From positions 90,326 through 154,325 of the forward strand of contig NZ_AWXZ01000016.1 in NCBI RefSeq assembly GCF_000496075.1: 64,000 nt of DNA, in the 5' to 3' direction. Of this stretch, positions 38,266 to 47,215 are shown in pieces. The position numbers and the translations under genes are program-made. This stretch comes from Lutibaculum baratangense AMV1 (GTDB lineage: Bacteria; Pseudomonadota; Alphaproteobacteria; Rhizobiales; Tepidamorphaceae). The notes below the pieces were generated by a model. It saw only the letters and a program-made list of their open reading frames with translations, had not been told where the DNA came from and searched no databases. Each line of letters begins with the position of its first letter. Positions within the stretch are counted from its first letter, which is position 1.

Positions 38266-39783
38266 CTAGCCGGCGTAGAGATCCCCGAACTCCTCGCGCA
38301 GCAGGTTCTTCTGAACCTTGCCCATCGTGTTGCGGGGCAGCTCGTCGACGAAGACGACGCGCTTGGGGATCTTGAAACGGGCGAGCCTGCCGTCGAGAGA
38401 CGTCTGGATGTCGCGCTCGGTCGGCTGCGAGCCCTTCCGCGCGACGACGACGGCCGTGACCGCCTCGCCGAAGTCGCGGTGCTTCACGCCGATCACAGCG
38501 GATTCGAGAACGCCGTCGAGCTGGTCGATCTCGCTCTCGATCTCCTTGGGATAGACGTTGTAGCCGCCGGAGATGATGAGGTCCTTCGCCCGGCCGACGA
38601 TGTGGACGTAGCCGTCGACGTCGATCTTGCCGAGGTCGCCGGTGATGAAGAAGCCGTCGTCGCGAAACTCTTCAGCCGTCTTCTCCGGCATCTGCCAGTA
38701 GCCGAGGAAGACGTTCGGGCCCCTCACCTCCAGGCCTCCGATCTCGTCGGTCGCAAGCGCTGCGCCGGTGTCCGGATCGGCGACCCTCAGCTCCACCCCC
38801 GGCAGCGGAAAGCCGACGGTGCCGGGCCGCCGGTCGCCGTCATAGGGGTTCGAGGTGTTCATGTTCGTCTCGGTCATGCCGTAGCGCTCGAGGATGCGGT
38901 GGCCCGTCCGCGCCTCGAACTCGGCATGCGTCTCGGCCAGGAGCGGCGCGGATCCAGACGTGAACAGCCGGACATGGGCGGCCGCCTCCCGCGTGAGGCC
39001 GGGATGGTCGAGAAGCCTCGTGTAGAAGGTCGGCACACCCATCATGCTCGTCGCCTGCGGCAGGAGACGCAGGACCTCGTCGGCATCGAACTTCGGCAGG
39101 AAGATCATCGAGCCGCCGGCGAGCATCAGCGTGTTCGTCGCCACGAACAGCCCGTGCGTGTGGAAGATCGGCAGGGCGTGCAGCAGCACGTCCTTCTCCG
39201 TGAAGCGCCAGTAGTCCTTCAGCGTCGACGCGTTCGACAGGAGGTTGCCGTGCGAGAGCATGGCCCCCTTCGATCGACCGGTGGTGCCGGACGTGTAGAG
39301 GATGGCGGCGAGGTCGTCCGGGCCGCGGGCGACGGGCGCGCTCGCGCCTTCCGTACCTTCCGCGGCGTCCATCAGGGTGCCCTCGCCCTTCGTGCCGAGC
39401 GAGGCGACGGCGGCGACGCCGGCTGCGTGAGCGACCTTGCTCAGGGACTGGAGGAGCGCGGGCCGACAGACGAACAGCGCCGCCTGCGCGTCGGACAGGA
39501 AGTAGGAGATCTCGCTCTCGGTGTAGCCCGTGTTGAGCGGCAGGTAGACGGCGCCGGCCTTCAGCGTGCCGACATAGAGCGCGATCGCCTGCCACGACTT
39601 GTCGACCTGCACCGCCACGCGGTCTCCCGGCCGGATGCCCAGCCCGTGCAGCGCATCGGCGAAGCGCGCGGCGAGCGCGAATGTCTCGCCGTAGGAGACG
39701 GTTTCTCCGTCCGCCAGGATGAAGAGCGGCTTGTTCAGGTCGGGCACGGCCCGTTCCAGTGCCGCGAAGAGCGTATCAGGCAT
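38266..39783 (-). CDS. matB: Malonyl-CoA synthetase
   Basis: Activates malonate to malonyl-CoA with ATP and CoA. It is a 505-residue ANL-superfamily ligase. The P-loop is LYTSGTTGRSKGAMLSHGN. Further motifs are ERYGMTETNMNTSNP (A5), the hinge TGDLGKIDVDGYVHIVGR and the C-terminal catalytic lysine in ELPRNTMGKVQKNLL. The malonyl-CoA synthetase identity is supported by the TEYNMNTSNP-like tail of A5 and by the malonyl-CoA decarboxylase upstream, which it overlaps by 8 nt. It is the last gene of the malonate TRAP operon. Confidence 0.95.
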   Translation of the reverse strand: MPDTLFAALERAVPDLNKPLFILADGETVSYGETFALAARFADALHGLGIRPGDRVAVQVDKSWQAIALYVGTLKAGAVYLPLNTGYTESEISYFLSDAQAALFVCRPALLQSLSKVAHAAGVAAVASLGTKGEGTLMDAAEGTEGASAPVARGPDDLAAILYTSGTTGRSKGAMLSHGNLLSNASTLKDYWRFTEKDVLLHALPIFHTHGLFVATNTLMLAGGSMIFLPKFDADEVLRLLPQATSMMGVPTFYTRLLDHPGLTREAAAHVRLFTSGSAPLLAETHAEFEARTGHRILERYGMTETNMNTSNPYDGDRRPGTVGFPLPGVELRVADPDTGAALATDEIGGLEVRGPNVFLGYWQMPEKTAEEFRDDGFFITGDLGKIDVDGYVHIVGRAKDLIISGGYNVYPKEIESEIDQLDGVLESAVIGVKHRDFGEAVTAVVVARKGSQPTERDIQTSLDGRLARFKIPKRVVFVDELPRNTMGKVQKNLLREEFGDLYAG

Positions 39784-41140
39784 TCGTCGGTGCCGTTGTC
39801 TTTCTTTCGGGAACGTTCCGCAGGAGGCGGCGGACGGCGGGAGCGACGGCCACCGTGCCCTCGTTGGCGAAGGCCTCGTGGTTCCTCTCGATCTGCTTGG
39901 GATCGTAGAGATAGTTCACCATCAGCCCGGCCGCGTCCGCGATGCCCTTCGGCGAGGTGTCGCCGAAGGGGTTGATCCGCTCGAGCCTCGCGCCGTTGCC
40001 GAGATGGAAGCGGGCCACCGGATCCGGCAGGCGGCCGCGGCCGTCCCGCGCCCTGAGGAAGTAGTGCGCCGCCAGCGCGCAGAGGAGCGGCTGCACCAGC
40101 TTGCGGCTGTCCTCGTCGAGCCACCATTCGGGCTCCTCGAGCGTCGCGAGCAGCCTCTCGTCGGCGTCCGTCAGGGCGTCGGACTGGGGATTTGCACGCT
40201 CACGGTCGAGCCACCGGCGAAAGCCCGGCACCGGCGAGAGCGTGACGAACGTCCGGAGGTTCGGGAAGGCGCGCTCGAGGTCCTCGACCACCTGCTTGAT
40301 CAGGAAGTTGCCGAAGGAGACGCCCTTCAGGCCCTTCTGGCAGTTCGAGATGGAGTAGAAGACGGCCGTCGTCGCCTCCTCGGCGTGGATCGGCCCCCGC
40401 TCCTCCGCGAGGATCGGCTGGATCGCGCCCGGCATGTCCTTCGTCAGGGCGACCTCGACGAAGATCAGCGGCTCGTCGACGAGGGCTGGATGGAAGAAGG
40501 CATACAGCCGGCGGTCCGGCGGATCGATGCGCCGGCGCAGATCGTCCCAGCCGTTGATCGCGTGGACGGCCTCGTAGCGGATGATCTTCTCCAGCGTCGA
40601 GGCCGGCATGCTCCAGTCGACGCGCCTCAGCACGAGGAACCCCCGGTTGAACCAGGACGACAGAAGGTGCGAGAAGTCGCGGTCGACGACTTCGAAGTCC
40701 TTGTGCACCGGCAGCCGGTCGACGAGGTCGGCCCGCATGGCGACGAGCGCGGCCGTGCCGCCCGGCGCCCGGTTGAGGCGGCGGAACAGCTCCTGCCGCC
40801 GCGGCTCCGAGGCGTGGTGCAGCTTCTGCGCCGCCCCCACGACCGCCGGATCGTCGATATAGGCCCGCGCCGCCGCCGACAGCTTCTCGGGATCGGCGCC
40901 GAAATCCTCCGCGAGAGCGCGGAAGAAGGCCGTTCGCCCGGCGTAATCGAGCTCGGCATATCCGTCGAGCAGATCTCGAGCGATCGCAATCCCGGATGCC
41001 TCGCCGCGCCCGCCGAGAAGCTCGTTCGCGAGCACGACCACATCGCGCCCGCTCGGCCGCCTCTCGCGCCTGTCGATGATGCCCCGCCCACGCTCGACGA
41101 TCGTCGAGAGCAGGTCGTTGAAGAAGAAGGATGTCGTCAC
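39776..41140 (-). CDS. Malonyl-CoA decarboxylase
   Basis: Converts malonyl-CoA to acetyl-CoA and CO2. The 454-residue protein matches the MCD family: an N-terminal helical domain and a C-terminal GNAT-like catalytic domain. Recognisable segments are EAVHAINGWDDLRRRIDPPDR, RLYAFFHPALVDEPLIFVEVAL, and the catalytic region AVFYSISNCQKGLKGVSFGN with LSPVPGFRRWL after it. The active-site Ser and His are expected in SISNCQKGL and in AHYFLRA. It lies 3 nt after dctM and overlaps matB, so uptake, activation and decarboxylation of malonate are one operon. MatA is a synonym in Rhizobium. Confidence 0.93.
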   Translation of the reverse strand: MTTSFFFNDLLSTIVERGRGIIDRRERRPSGRDVVVLANELLGGRGEASGIAIARDLLDGYAELDYAGRTAFFRALAEDFGADPEKLSAAARAYIDDPAVVGAAQKLHHASEPRRQELFRRLNRAPGGTAALVAMRADLVDRLPVHKDFEVVDRDFSHLLSSWFNRGFLVLRRVDWSMPASTLEKIIRYEAVHAINGWDDLRRRIDPPDRRLYAFFHPALVDEPLIFVEVALTKDMPGAIQPILAEERGPIHAEEATTAVFYSISNCQKGLKGVSFGNFLIKQVVEDLERAFPNLRTFVTLSPVPGFRRWLDRERANPQSDALTDADERLLATLEEPEWWLDEDSRKLVQPLLCALAAHYFLRARDGRGRLPDPVARFHLGNGARLERINPFGDTSPKGIADAAGLMVNYLYDPKQIERNHEAFANEGTVAVAPAVRRLLRNVPERKTTAPTNA

Positions 41141-41143
41141 GGC

Positions 41144-42454
41144 TCACCCCATGAGTGCGGTCGGAAGCCAGGTGGCGATCCCCGGAAAGATGCACAAGAG
41201 AAGAATACCAACGACCATGCAGATCACATAGGGCAGAGATCCCTTGAGGATCGTCGACAGCGGGATGTCCGGCGCGATCCCGTTGATGACGTAGAGATTG
41301 AGCCCGACGGGCGGCGTGATCAGCCCGATCTCCATGTTGATCGTCAGCACGACGGCGAACCAGTAGGGATCGAAGCCTGCCTGCGTGACGAGCGGCAGGA
41401 GGATGGGCGCCGTCATCAGGATCACCGCCACCGGCGGGAGGAAGAAACCGGCGACGAGCAGGAAGACGTTGATGATGCCCATCAGCACCCAGCGGTTGAC
41501 GTCCATGTCGGAGATCCACATGGCGATCGACTGGGTGATGAAGAGCGACGACAGGGCGAAGGCGAACAGCTCGGACGCGCCGATGATCATCATGATCATC
41601 ACCGATTCCTTGATCGTCGTCCGGAAGATGTTCGTCAGTCGCGACGGCTGCCAGATACGATAGATGACGGCCGCGAGGATGATGCAGAACAGGGCTCCGG
41701 CCCCGGCCGCCTCCGACGGCGTGGCGACGCCGCCGTAGAGCACGTAGAGGATGCCGACGACGATCAGCAGGAAGGGCAAGACCCGCGGCAGCGCCTGCAT
41801 GCGCTCGCGGAAGGTGAAGCGGCGCGCCATCTGCTCGAAGGAATAGCCCTTCATCCGGCACGAGATGATCGTCCAGATCATGAACAGGGCCGTCAGCATC
41901 ACGCCGGGAAGGATACCGGCGAGGAACAGCCGGCCGATCGAGGTCTCGGTCGCGATGCCGTAGACGATCATCGTCACCGACGGCGGGATGAGAATGCCGA
42001 GCGTGCCGCCGGCCGCGATCGAGCCGGCGGCGATGGATTTCGGGTAGCCGCGCTCGACCATCGCCGGGATGCCCATCTTGCCGATCGCCGCGCATGTCGC
42101 GGGCGAGGAGCCGGAGAGGGCCGAGAAGAGCGAACAGGCGCCGAGATTGGACAGGACGAGGCCGCCCGGCACCCGGTTCAGCCAGCGATCGAGCGCCTCG
42201 TAGAGGTCGCGTCCGGCGGGGCTCGAGGCGACCGAGGCGCCCATCAGGATGAACATCGGAATGGAAACGAGGCTGAACGTCGCGAGCCCCCCGAAGAAGG
42301 TCTCGCCGATGATTTCCATCGAGCCGAACCCGCTCGTCAGCAGGAGCGCCCCGATCGAGACGAGGCCGAGGGCGAAGGCGATCGGCATGCCGGTCGCCAG
42401 CAGCGCGAAGAGCGCGATGAGGAGGAGCGCCCCCGAGACGCTGGGACTCGTCAT
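41144..42454 (-). CDS. TRAP transporter large permease (DctM), malonate operon
   Basis: The 12-helix transport subunit, 436 residues from MTSPSVSGALLLIALFALLATG. Diagnostic blocks are LFSALSGSSPATCAAIGKMGIPAM and the equivalent in the second half, PVAVILMTAPILLPLV. The ATG overlaps the dctQ stop (AATGA), which confirms the start. It is followed 3 nt later by malonyl-CoA decarboxylase. Malonate or another C3-C4 dicarboxylate is the expected substrate from context. Confidence 0.94.
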   Translation of the reverse strand: MTSPSVSGALLLIALFALLATGMPIAFALGLVSIGALLLTSGFGSMEIIGETFFGGLATFSLVSIPMFILMGASVASSPAGRDLYEALDRWLNRVPGGLVLSNLGACSLFSALSGSSPATCAAIGKMGIPAMVERGYPKSIAAGSIAAGGTLGILIPPSVTMIVYGIATETSIGRLFLAGILPGVMLTALFMIWTIISCRMKGYSFEQMARRFTFRERMQALPRVLPFLLIVVGILYVLYGGVATPSEAAGAGALFCIILAAVIYRIWQPSRLTNIFRTTIKESVMIMMIIGASELFAFALSSLFITQSIAMWISDMDVNRWVLMGIINVFLLVAGFFLPPVAVILMTAPILLPLVTQAGFDPYWFAVVLTINMEIGLITPPVGLNLYVINGIAPDIPLSTILKGSLPYVICMVVGILLLCIFPGIATWLPTALMG

Positions 42455-42972
42455 TTCAGCTCCTCCATCGGCAGCTCGCTGGCGGTCAATCGTTCGCCCT
42501 GCCGGAGCTTCAGCATCTCGGCGGTGTATTGCAGCGCGAGAAGGCCGATGCCCAGCGGCAACGGCAGCGTCGGGATCCACAGCGGCAGAGCCCAGACGGT
42601 CGAGGTCTTCCAGCCGCGCGTCAGCGCCTCGTAGAAGAAGATGCCCCCCGACCAGGCGAGGAGGATGCAGAAGACGAGCCCCGCGATCGCCCCCGCCAGC
42701 TCGAGCCAGAAGCGGGGCCCCGGCGAAAGCATGTTCGGCAGGACCTCCACGCCCACATGGCCGCGGTCGATGAGGACGGCGGGGGAGCCGATGAAGGTCG
42801 CCGCGACGATCGAGTAGATGACGAATTCCGTCTGCCAGACCGTCGACGCGTTCAGGAAGTATCTGACGACGATCATCTGGCACGTCACGAGCACGGCGGC
42901 CGCGAGCAGCAGCATCGCGAGGATGCCGCCCGCGCGCGACAGCGCGCTAACGATGGCGATATAGGCTCTCAC
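42451..42972 (-). CDS. TRAP transporter small permease (DctQ)
   Basis: The four-helix small subunit, 173 residues. An ATG at 43002 is in frame, but the GTG at 42972 (MRAYIAIVSALSRAGGILAM) has AGGAG 6 nt upstream and starts right at the first helix, so I prefer it. The family motif VWQTEFVIYSIVAATFIGSP and ALPLWIPTLPLPLGIGLLAL are present. It overlaps dctM by 4 nt and follows the receptor gene after 95 nt. Confidence 0.9.
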   Translation of the reverse strand: MRAYIAIVSALSRAGGILAMLLLAAAVLVTCQMIVVRYFLNASTVWQTEFVIYSIVAATFIGSPAVLIDRGHVGVEVLPNMLSPGPRFWLELAGAIAGLVFCILLAWSGGIFFYEALTRGWKTSTVWALPLWIPTLPLPLGIGLLALQYTAEMLKLRQGERLTASELPMEELK

Positions 42973-43067
42973 CCGCCGCTCCTCACCTGGGCAGACTGGC
43001 ATGACGAAGGGTGCCGGCGAGCCTACGCCGACACCCTCGGTTCAATCGGTTCGGGACCCGCCGCCCG

Positions 43068-44066
43068 TCACTCGACCTCGAGCGCCATGTCGATGAGCTC
43101 CTGCCCACCATCCACGTTCTCGGCGAACTGCTTGTAGGAGCTCTCCTGCGCGAGCTCGAGCCAGGCGTTGTAGTCGTCCTCGCTCATGCGGGCGATCTCG
43201 ACGCCGTTCTCCGAAAAGACCTTCTCGAGCTCCTGGTCGACCTTCTGCGCCTCCTCGGCGAAGTACTGCTCGGAGGTCTCGCCGGCCGCCATGAGCGCCT
43301 GCTGCTGCTCCTCGTTCAGGCGATCCCACGAACGCTTCGACATGAGGATCGGCTCGTACATGAACCACAGCGCGTTCTCGCCCGGGACGGTCAGGCACTT
43401 CACCTGCTCGTAGAGGCGGTAGGAGATGAAGGAGCCCGACGACGTGTTCGCGGCGTCGAGAACGCCCGTCTGCATGCCCGTGTAGACCTCCGAGGAGGGC
43501 ATCGAGGAGATCGACGCTCCCGCCGCGGCGAGCATCTGCTCGAAGGCGGGACCGGCGGCGCGGGTCACCTGGCCCTGGATCGAGTCCGGACCGGTGATGC
43601 AGTTCTCCTTCGACGCGAAACCGCCGGCGAGCCAGGCGTCGGCGATGACGACGACATTGTTCTCCTCGATCGTCTTCTTGATCTCCTCCATGAAGGGAGA
43701 ATCGTTCAGGCGCTGCGCGCGCTCATGGTTGCGCACGAGGCCGGGCATCAGCGTCGCGGAGAACTGGGGCACGCGTCCGGAGGCATAGTCGAGCGGGAAG
43801 GCCGACAGATCGAGCTGACCGCTCGTGAGGGCACCCCACTGCTCGTTCGGCTTGAAGAGCGATGCGCCGGGATAGATCTGGATCTGGAGGCCGACATCGG
43901 CCGCTTCCACCTCGCGCTTGATGATCTGTACCATCTCGTCGCGGATGTCGCCCTGGCCGCCCGGCCACTGGTGCGAGGCTCGCAGCGTCGTCTGCGCGCC
44001 CGCAGAGGCCGTCATGGCGATCACGGTCGCGGCGCCCGCGAGAGCGAGCGTGGCAATGCGTCTCAT
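43068..44066 (-). CDS. TRAP transporter substrate-binding protein (DctP)
   Basis: A periplasmic DctP-family receptor of 332 residues. A signal peptide (MRRIATLALAGAATVIAMTASAGA) leads into TTLRASHQWPGGQGDIRD. The conserved arginine that binds the substrate carboxylate is expected in the GQVTRAAGPAFEQ region, and the family block ALWFMYEPILMSKRSWDRL is present. A strong Shine-Dalgarno (GGAGGAAAC) precedes the ATG at 44066. As the first gene of dctPQM-mcd-matB it probably binds malonate. Confidence 0.93.
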   Translation of the reverse strand: MRRIATLALAGAATVIAMTASAGAQTTLRASHQWPGGQGDIRDEMVQIIKREVEAADVGLQIQIYPGASLFKPNEQWGALTSGQLDLSAFPLDYASGRVPQFSATLMPGLVRNHERAQRLNDSPFMEEIKKTIEENNVVVIADAWLAGGFASKENCITGPDSIQGQVTRAAGPAFEQMLAAAGASISSMPSSEVYTGMQTGVLDAANTSSGSFISYRLYEQVKCLTVPGENALWFMYEPILMSKRSWDRLNEEQQQALMAAGETSEQYFAEEAQKVDQELEKVFSENGVEIARMSEDDYNAWLELAQESSYKQFAENVDGGQELIDMALEVE

Positions 44067-44218
44067 CTGTTTCCTCCGGTCATTACTGCGGCTTTTCGCC
44101 TTCTGCGGAAGAAACCGAGCATGGTTTGTCTCGACCGTCAACGTCGTCTAAGACCTGCTCGACCGCGGGCAGCCTCAGGCCGAGGCAGCAAGCCCCGACC
44201 TTCATCGACGGAGTCGAC

Positions 44219-45721
44219 ATGGACGCCAACGACGTTCTCACCGCTGCAGGCCTCGATCCCTCGAACCTTCAGGAGGGCGACCTCCAGGTCACGAGCCCGA
44301 TCGACGGACAGGTCATCGCGCGGATGCAGCAGCACCGGCGGGCGGAGGCCGAGGTCGCCGTCGCGCGTGCCGCCGCGGCTTTCGAGACGTGGCGGGCAGT
44401 GCCGGCGCCGCGGCGCGGCGAACTCGTCCGCCTTCTCGGCGAGGAGCTTCGCACGGCGAAGGATCCGCTCGGCCGGCTCGTGACGCTCGAATGCGGGAAG
44501 TCCTTCCAGGAGGGGCTGGGCGAGGTCCAGGAGATGATCGACATCTGCGACTTCGCCGTCGGCCTGTCCCGCCAGCTCTACGGGCTGACCATCGCCTCCG
44601 AGCGCCCCGGTCATGCGATGAGCGAGCGCTGGCACCCGATCGGCGTCTGCGGCGTCATCACCGCCTTCAACTTTCCGGTCGCGCCGTGGGCGTGGAACGC
44701 CGCCCTGGCCATCGTGTGCGGCGACCCGGTCGTCTGGAAGCCGTCGGAGAAGACGCCCCTGACGGCGCTGGCCACGAAGGCCATTTTCGACCGCGCCGTC
44801 TCGCGCTTCGGCGGCGACGCGCCGGAAGGCCTGCTGGAGGTGCTCGTCGGTGGCCGCGACGTGGGAGAGGCCCTGACCGACGATCCGCGCGTGCCAGTCG
44901 TCAGCGCCACCGGTTCGACGCGGATGGGTGCCCAGGTCGGCCCTCGCGTCGCCGCCCGCTTCGGCCGGTCGATCCTCGAACTCGGCGGCAACAACGCGAT
45001 GATCGTGACGGCCTCGGCCGACCTCGATCTCGCCGTGCGGGCGATCCTGTTCGCCGCGGTCGGCACGGCCGGCCAGCGTTGCACCACGCTGCGGCGCCTG
45101 ATCGTCCACGAGGACGTGAGGCAGGAGCTCGTCCAGCGGCTGAAGGCCGCCTACGAGCAGGTGCGCATCGGCGACCCGATGGTCGAGACGAATCTCGTCG
45201 GGCCGCTGATCGACCGCGACGCGTTCGACAGCATGCAGAAGGCGCTCCAGACGGCGAAGGCAGAGGGCGCGACCGTCCACGGCGGTGAGCGGGTCCTGGC
45301 CGACGAGGCGCCGTGGGCGTTCTACGTCAGGCCCGCGATCGCAGAGATGCCGAGCCAGACCGGGATCGTGCGCGAGGAGACCTTCGCGCCGATTCTCTAT
45401 GTCATGGGCTACCGGGAGTGGGACGAGGCGATCGCCATCCATAACGACGTGCCGCAAGGGCTCTCGTCCTGCGTCTTCACGCGCGATCTCGGCGAGGCGG
45501 AGCGCTTCGTCTCCGCGCTCGGCAGCGACTGTGGCATCGCAAACGTGAATATCGGTCCGAGCGGTGCCGAGATCGGCGGGGCGTTCGGCGGCGAGAAGCA
45601 CACGGGCGGCGGTCGCGAGTCCGGCTCCGACGCCTGGAAGGGCTACATGCGTCGCCAGACCGTGACCGTGAACTATTCCGGCGCGCTTCCGCTCGCGCAG
45701 GGCATCAAGTTCGAGCTCTGA
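44219..45721 (+). CDS. ALDH7-type aldehyde dehydrogenase (piperideine-6-carboxylate dehydrogenase-like)
   Basis: A 500-residue NAD-dependent aldehyde dehydrogenase. The nucleophile is in GTAGQRCTTLRRL and the general base in ILELGGNNAMIV. The C-terminal IGGAFGGEKHTGGGRESGSDAW segment is characteristic of the ALDH7/antiquitin group, which oxidises alpha-aminoadipic semialdehyde (piperideine-6-carboxylate) in lysine catabolism. The ATG at 44219 has GGAG upstream and begins MDANDVLTAAG. It is divergent from dctP, with 152 nt between starts. Involvement in malonate use is not supported; lysine catabolism is the better family-based guess. Confidence 0.88.
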   Translation: MDANDVLTAAGLDPSNLQEGDLQVTSPIDGQVIARMQQHRRAEAEVAVARAAAAFETWRAVPAPRRGELVRLLGEELRTAKDPLGRLVTLECGKSFQEGLGEVQEMIDICDFAVGLSRQLYGLTIASERPGHAMSERWHPIGVCGVITAFNFPVAPWAWNAALAIVCGDPVVWKPSEKTPLTALATKAIFDRAVSRFGGDAPEGLLEVLVGGRDVGEALTDDPRVPVVSATGSTRMGAQVGPRVAARFGRSILELGGNNAMIVTASADLDLAVRAILFAAVGTAGQRCTTLRRLIVHEDVRQELVQRLKAAYEQVRIGDPMVETNLVGPLIDRDAFDSMQKALQTAKAEGATVHGGERVLADEAPWAFYVRPAIAEMPSQTGIVREETFAPILYVMGYREWDEAIAIHNDVPQGLSSCVFTRDLGEAERFVSALGSDCGIANVNIGPSGAEIGGAFGGEKHTGGGRESGSDAWKGYMRRQTVTVNYSGALPLAQGIKFEL

Positions 45722-45731
45722 ACGACAGGCA

Positions 45732-45756
45732 CGGCGGCGGCATTATTCCGCCGCCG
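45732..45756. terminator. GC-rich hairpin between two convergent genes
   Basis: CGGCGGCGG, loop CATTATT, CCGCCGCCG: a perfect 9-bp stem just after the ALDH stop and overlapping the last codons of the convergent hydrolase. There is no T-run on either side, so it may be a pause or Rho-dependent end point and not a classic intrinsic terminator. Confidence 0.4.
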
Positions 45757-46714
45757 CCGGCTCCGCCCGCGCCGCGAGCCTTTCTTGCAGCCATCGGCGC
45801 ACATGGGCGTTCGTGCGTCTGGCCATCCGGGTCATCAGGCGGTTGAAGGCGTGCGGCGCCTCGGGGGCGACGACCAGCTCCGCCTCCCCGCCCTGCTCGC
45901 GCCACCGCTCGGCGAGCATCCGCGAATCGTCCAGGAGCGGGTCGAGCGTCCCGACGAGGATGATCGCGGGCGGCATGCCAGTAAGGTCGGCGTAGAGCGG
46001 GGAGAGCTCGGGGCTCCGACGCTCCGCGTCGGTGAGGCCCGGCGTCAGTTTCTGAAGCCCCTCGCGAAGCGACGGCCCGTGCAGCACGAGACTGTCCGGC
46101 CCGGCGCGCCGGGCGCTCGGCGTGGCGGTCAGGTCGAAGGCGCCGTAGAACAGCACGATGCCCTTCAGGCGATCGAAGTCGGCGCGACTGCCTTTCAAGC
46201 CCAGCGCCGCGCAGGCGGCGAGGTGGGCGCCGGCGGACTCGCCGCCCATGAAGACATCCCGGGCGCCGAACTCCCTCTCGCCGTGCGAGAAAACCCAGTC
46301 CGCTGCTGCCGTGCACTCCGCGATGATGCGTTGCAGCGAAACCCGGGGCATCAGACCGTAGTCGACGCTCACGACGGTCATGCCGCAGCGCTGCGCGATG
46401 CGCAGGTTCACGGGGTCGTCCATCCGCGCATTGCCGACCGACCAGCCGCCGCCGTGGTAATCGACATAGACACCATGCGAGCGGCCTTGGGGCTTCAGCA
46501 CGCGCAACCTCACCCGCACGCCGCGATGATCGATCGCGCGCGTGCTGATCGTGACGGTGCGGTCGTGGCGCGGCATCACATGCTGCGTGGCCGCTATCAT
46601 GGTCTGGACGAGCAGGCGATCCCAGGGCATCGGGGCGCGAAAGCGCGGCATCCACTCGAGGCGTCGGTTCACCCGCCGTGCCTCGGCGACCTCTTCGTCC
46701 GAGAATTCAAGCAT
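45743..46714 (-). CDS. Alpha/beta hydrolase, HSL (hormone-sensitive lipase) type
   Basis: A 323-residue esterase/lipase of the GDXG/HSL group. The oxyanion motif is YHGGGWSVGN, the nucleophile elbow GGESAGAHLAA, the acid in GTLDPLLDDSRM and the histidine in APEAPHAFNRLM. I chose the ATG at 46714 (MLEFSDEEV), which has GGAG 8 nt upstream, over an ATG 18 codons earlier. The substrate is unknown; short-chain esters are typical for this class. It converges with the ALDH gene. Two TGC-rich repeats lie just upstream of its start. Confidence 0.88.
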   Translation of the reverse strand: MLEFSDEEVAEARRVNRRLEWMPRFRAPMPWDRLLVQTMIAATQHVMPRHDRTVTISTRAIDHRGVRVRLRVLKPQGRSHGVYVDYHGGGWSVGNARMDDPVNLRIAQRCGMTVVSVDYGLMPRVSLQRIIAECTAAADWVFSHGEREFGARDVFMGGESAGAHLAACAALGLKGSRADFDRLKGIVLFYGAFDLTATPSARRAGPDSLVLHGPSLREGLQKLTPGLTDAERRSPELSPLYADLTGMPPAIILVGTLDPLLDDSRMLAERWREQGGEAELVVAPEAPHAFNRLMTRMARRTNAHVRRWLQERLAARAEPAAAE

Positions 46715-46732
46715 CTTCGCGACTCCGCCATG

Positions 46733-46776
46733 CTGCACCGCAACAAAATGGGTCGTCGAGCGCTGCACTGCAACAA
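46733..46776 (-). promoter_or_regulatory. Pair of TGC-rich direct repeats upstream of the hydrolase
   Basis: On the plus strand CTGCACCGCAACAA (46733-46746) and CTGCACTGCAACAA (46763-46776) are 13/14 identical and spaced by 30 nt. They lie 19-62 nt before the hydrolase start. The form recalls TGCA/GCAACA boxes of PhaR-type polyhydroxybutyrate regulators; the link is inferred only. Confidence 0.35.
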
Positions 46777-46838
46777 GGAAGGCGCCAGCACGGGCTGAGA
46801 AGAGGGCCCGGTGCGGTTGCGGGCGGAGGCGTCAGCGC

Positions 46839-46866
46839 AAAAAACGAAGGCGCCGCAAGGGCGCCT
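46839..46866 (-). terminator. Intrinsic terminator of the 69-residue gene
   Basis: Read on the minus strand: GGCGCC, loop CTTGC, GGCGCC, then TTCGTTTTTT. A 6-7 bp GC stem followed by six T's, placed 26 nt after the stop of the small gene at 46892. Confidence 0.75.
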
Positions 46867-46891
46867 CCGCAAGATAGAATGTTCGCGAAGC

Positions 46892-47101
46892 TCAGGCCTC
46901 GCTGGCAGCCGCGCCGGCTGCGCCCCCGTCAGGGTGCTTCTCGAGGAACTTCCGCTCGGCGGTCAACAGGCGACGCGCCTTCGCGCGATGCGCCTTCTTC
47001 GTCTCGGCCGGCATTTCCTTCCAGTCCTTCGCGGTCGTCTCCGCCAAGCGGATGGCCACGAAGTTGACGAGGGCAGGCGTCAGGTCAGGCAGTGCGTTCA
47101 T
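46892..47101 (-). CDS. Small basic protein, function unknown
   Basis: A 69-residue protein, MNALPDLTPALVNFV followed by a Lys/Arg/Glu-rich helix (KKAHRAKARRLLTAERKFLEKHP) and an Ala/Gly tail. I take the ATG at 47101, because AGGAG is 7 nt upstream; an upstream TTG would add two residues. A clear terminator follows the gene, so it is a single-gene unit and probably real. I recognise no domain. It lies between prfC and the hydrolase, on the same strand as both. Confidence 0.65.
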   Translation of the reverse strand: MNALPDLTPALVNFVAIRLAETTAKDWKEMPAETKKAHRAKARRLLTAERKFLEKHPDGGAAGAAASEA

Positions 47102-47215
47102 TTTCAACTCCTATGCCCCGAAAGGACCGGGATGGTCCCCATGAGTGCACGGACGCAAGATAATGGCGAAGTGTGGCAATGGCTAGGCCGTAAGGGCAAA
47201 CGCGCCGTCGGGGGG

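Noticed and set aside
38258..38275. CGCCGG-GACTAG-CCGGCG hairpin between GNAT and matB as a terminator
   Set aside because: A stem of only 6 bp without a T-run on either strand; in DNA this GC-rich it is expected by chance.
39719..42634. A 971-codon plus-strand open frame opposite malonyl-CoA decarboxylase and dctM
   Set aside because: Same artefact: low-complexity Arg/Asp/Glu text, and the opposite strand codes for clear family members.
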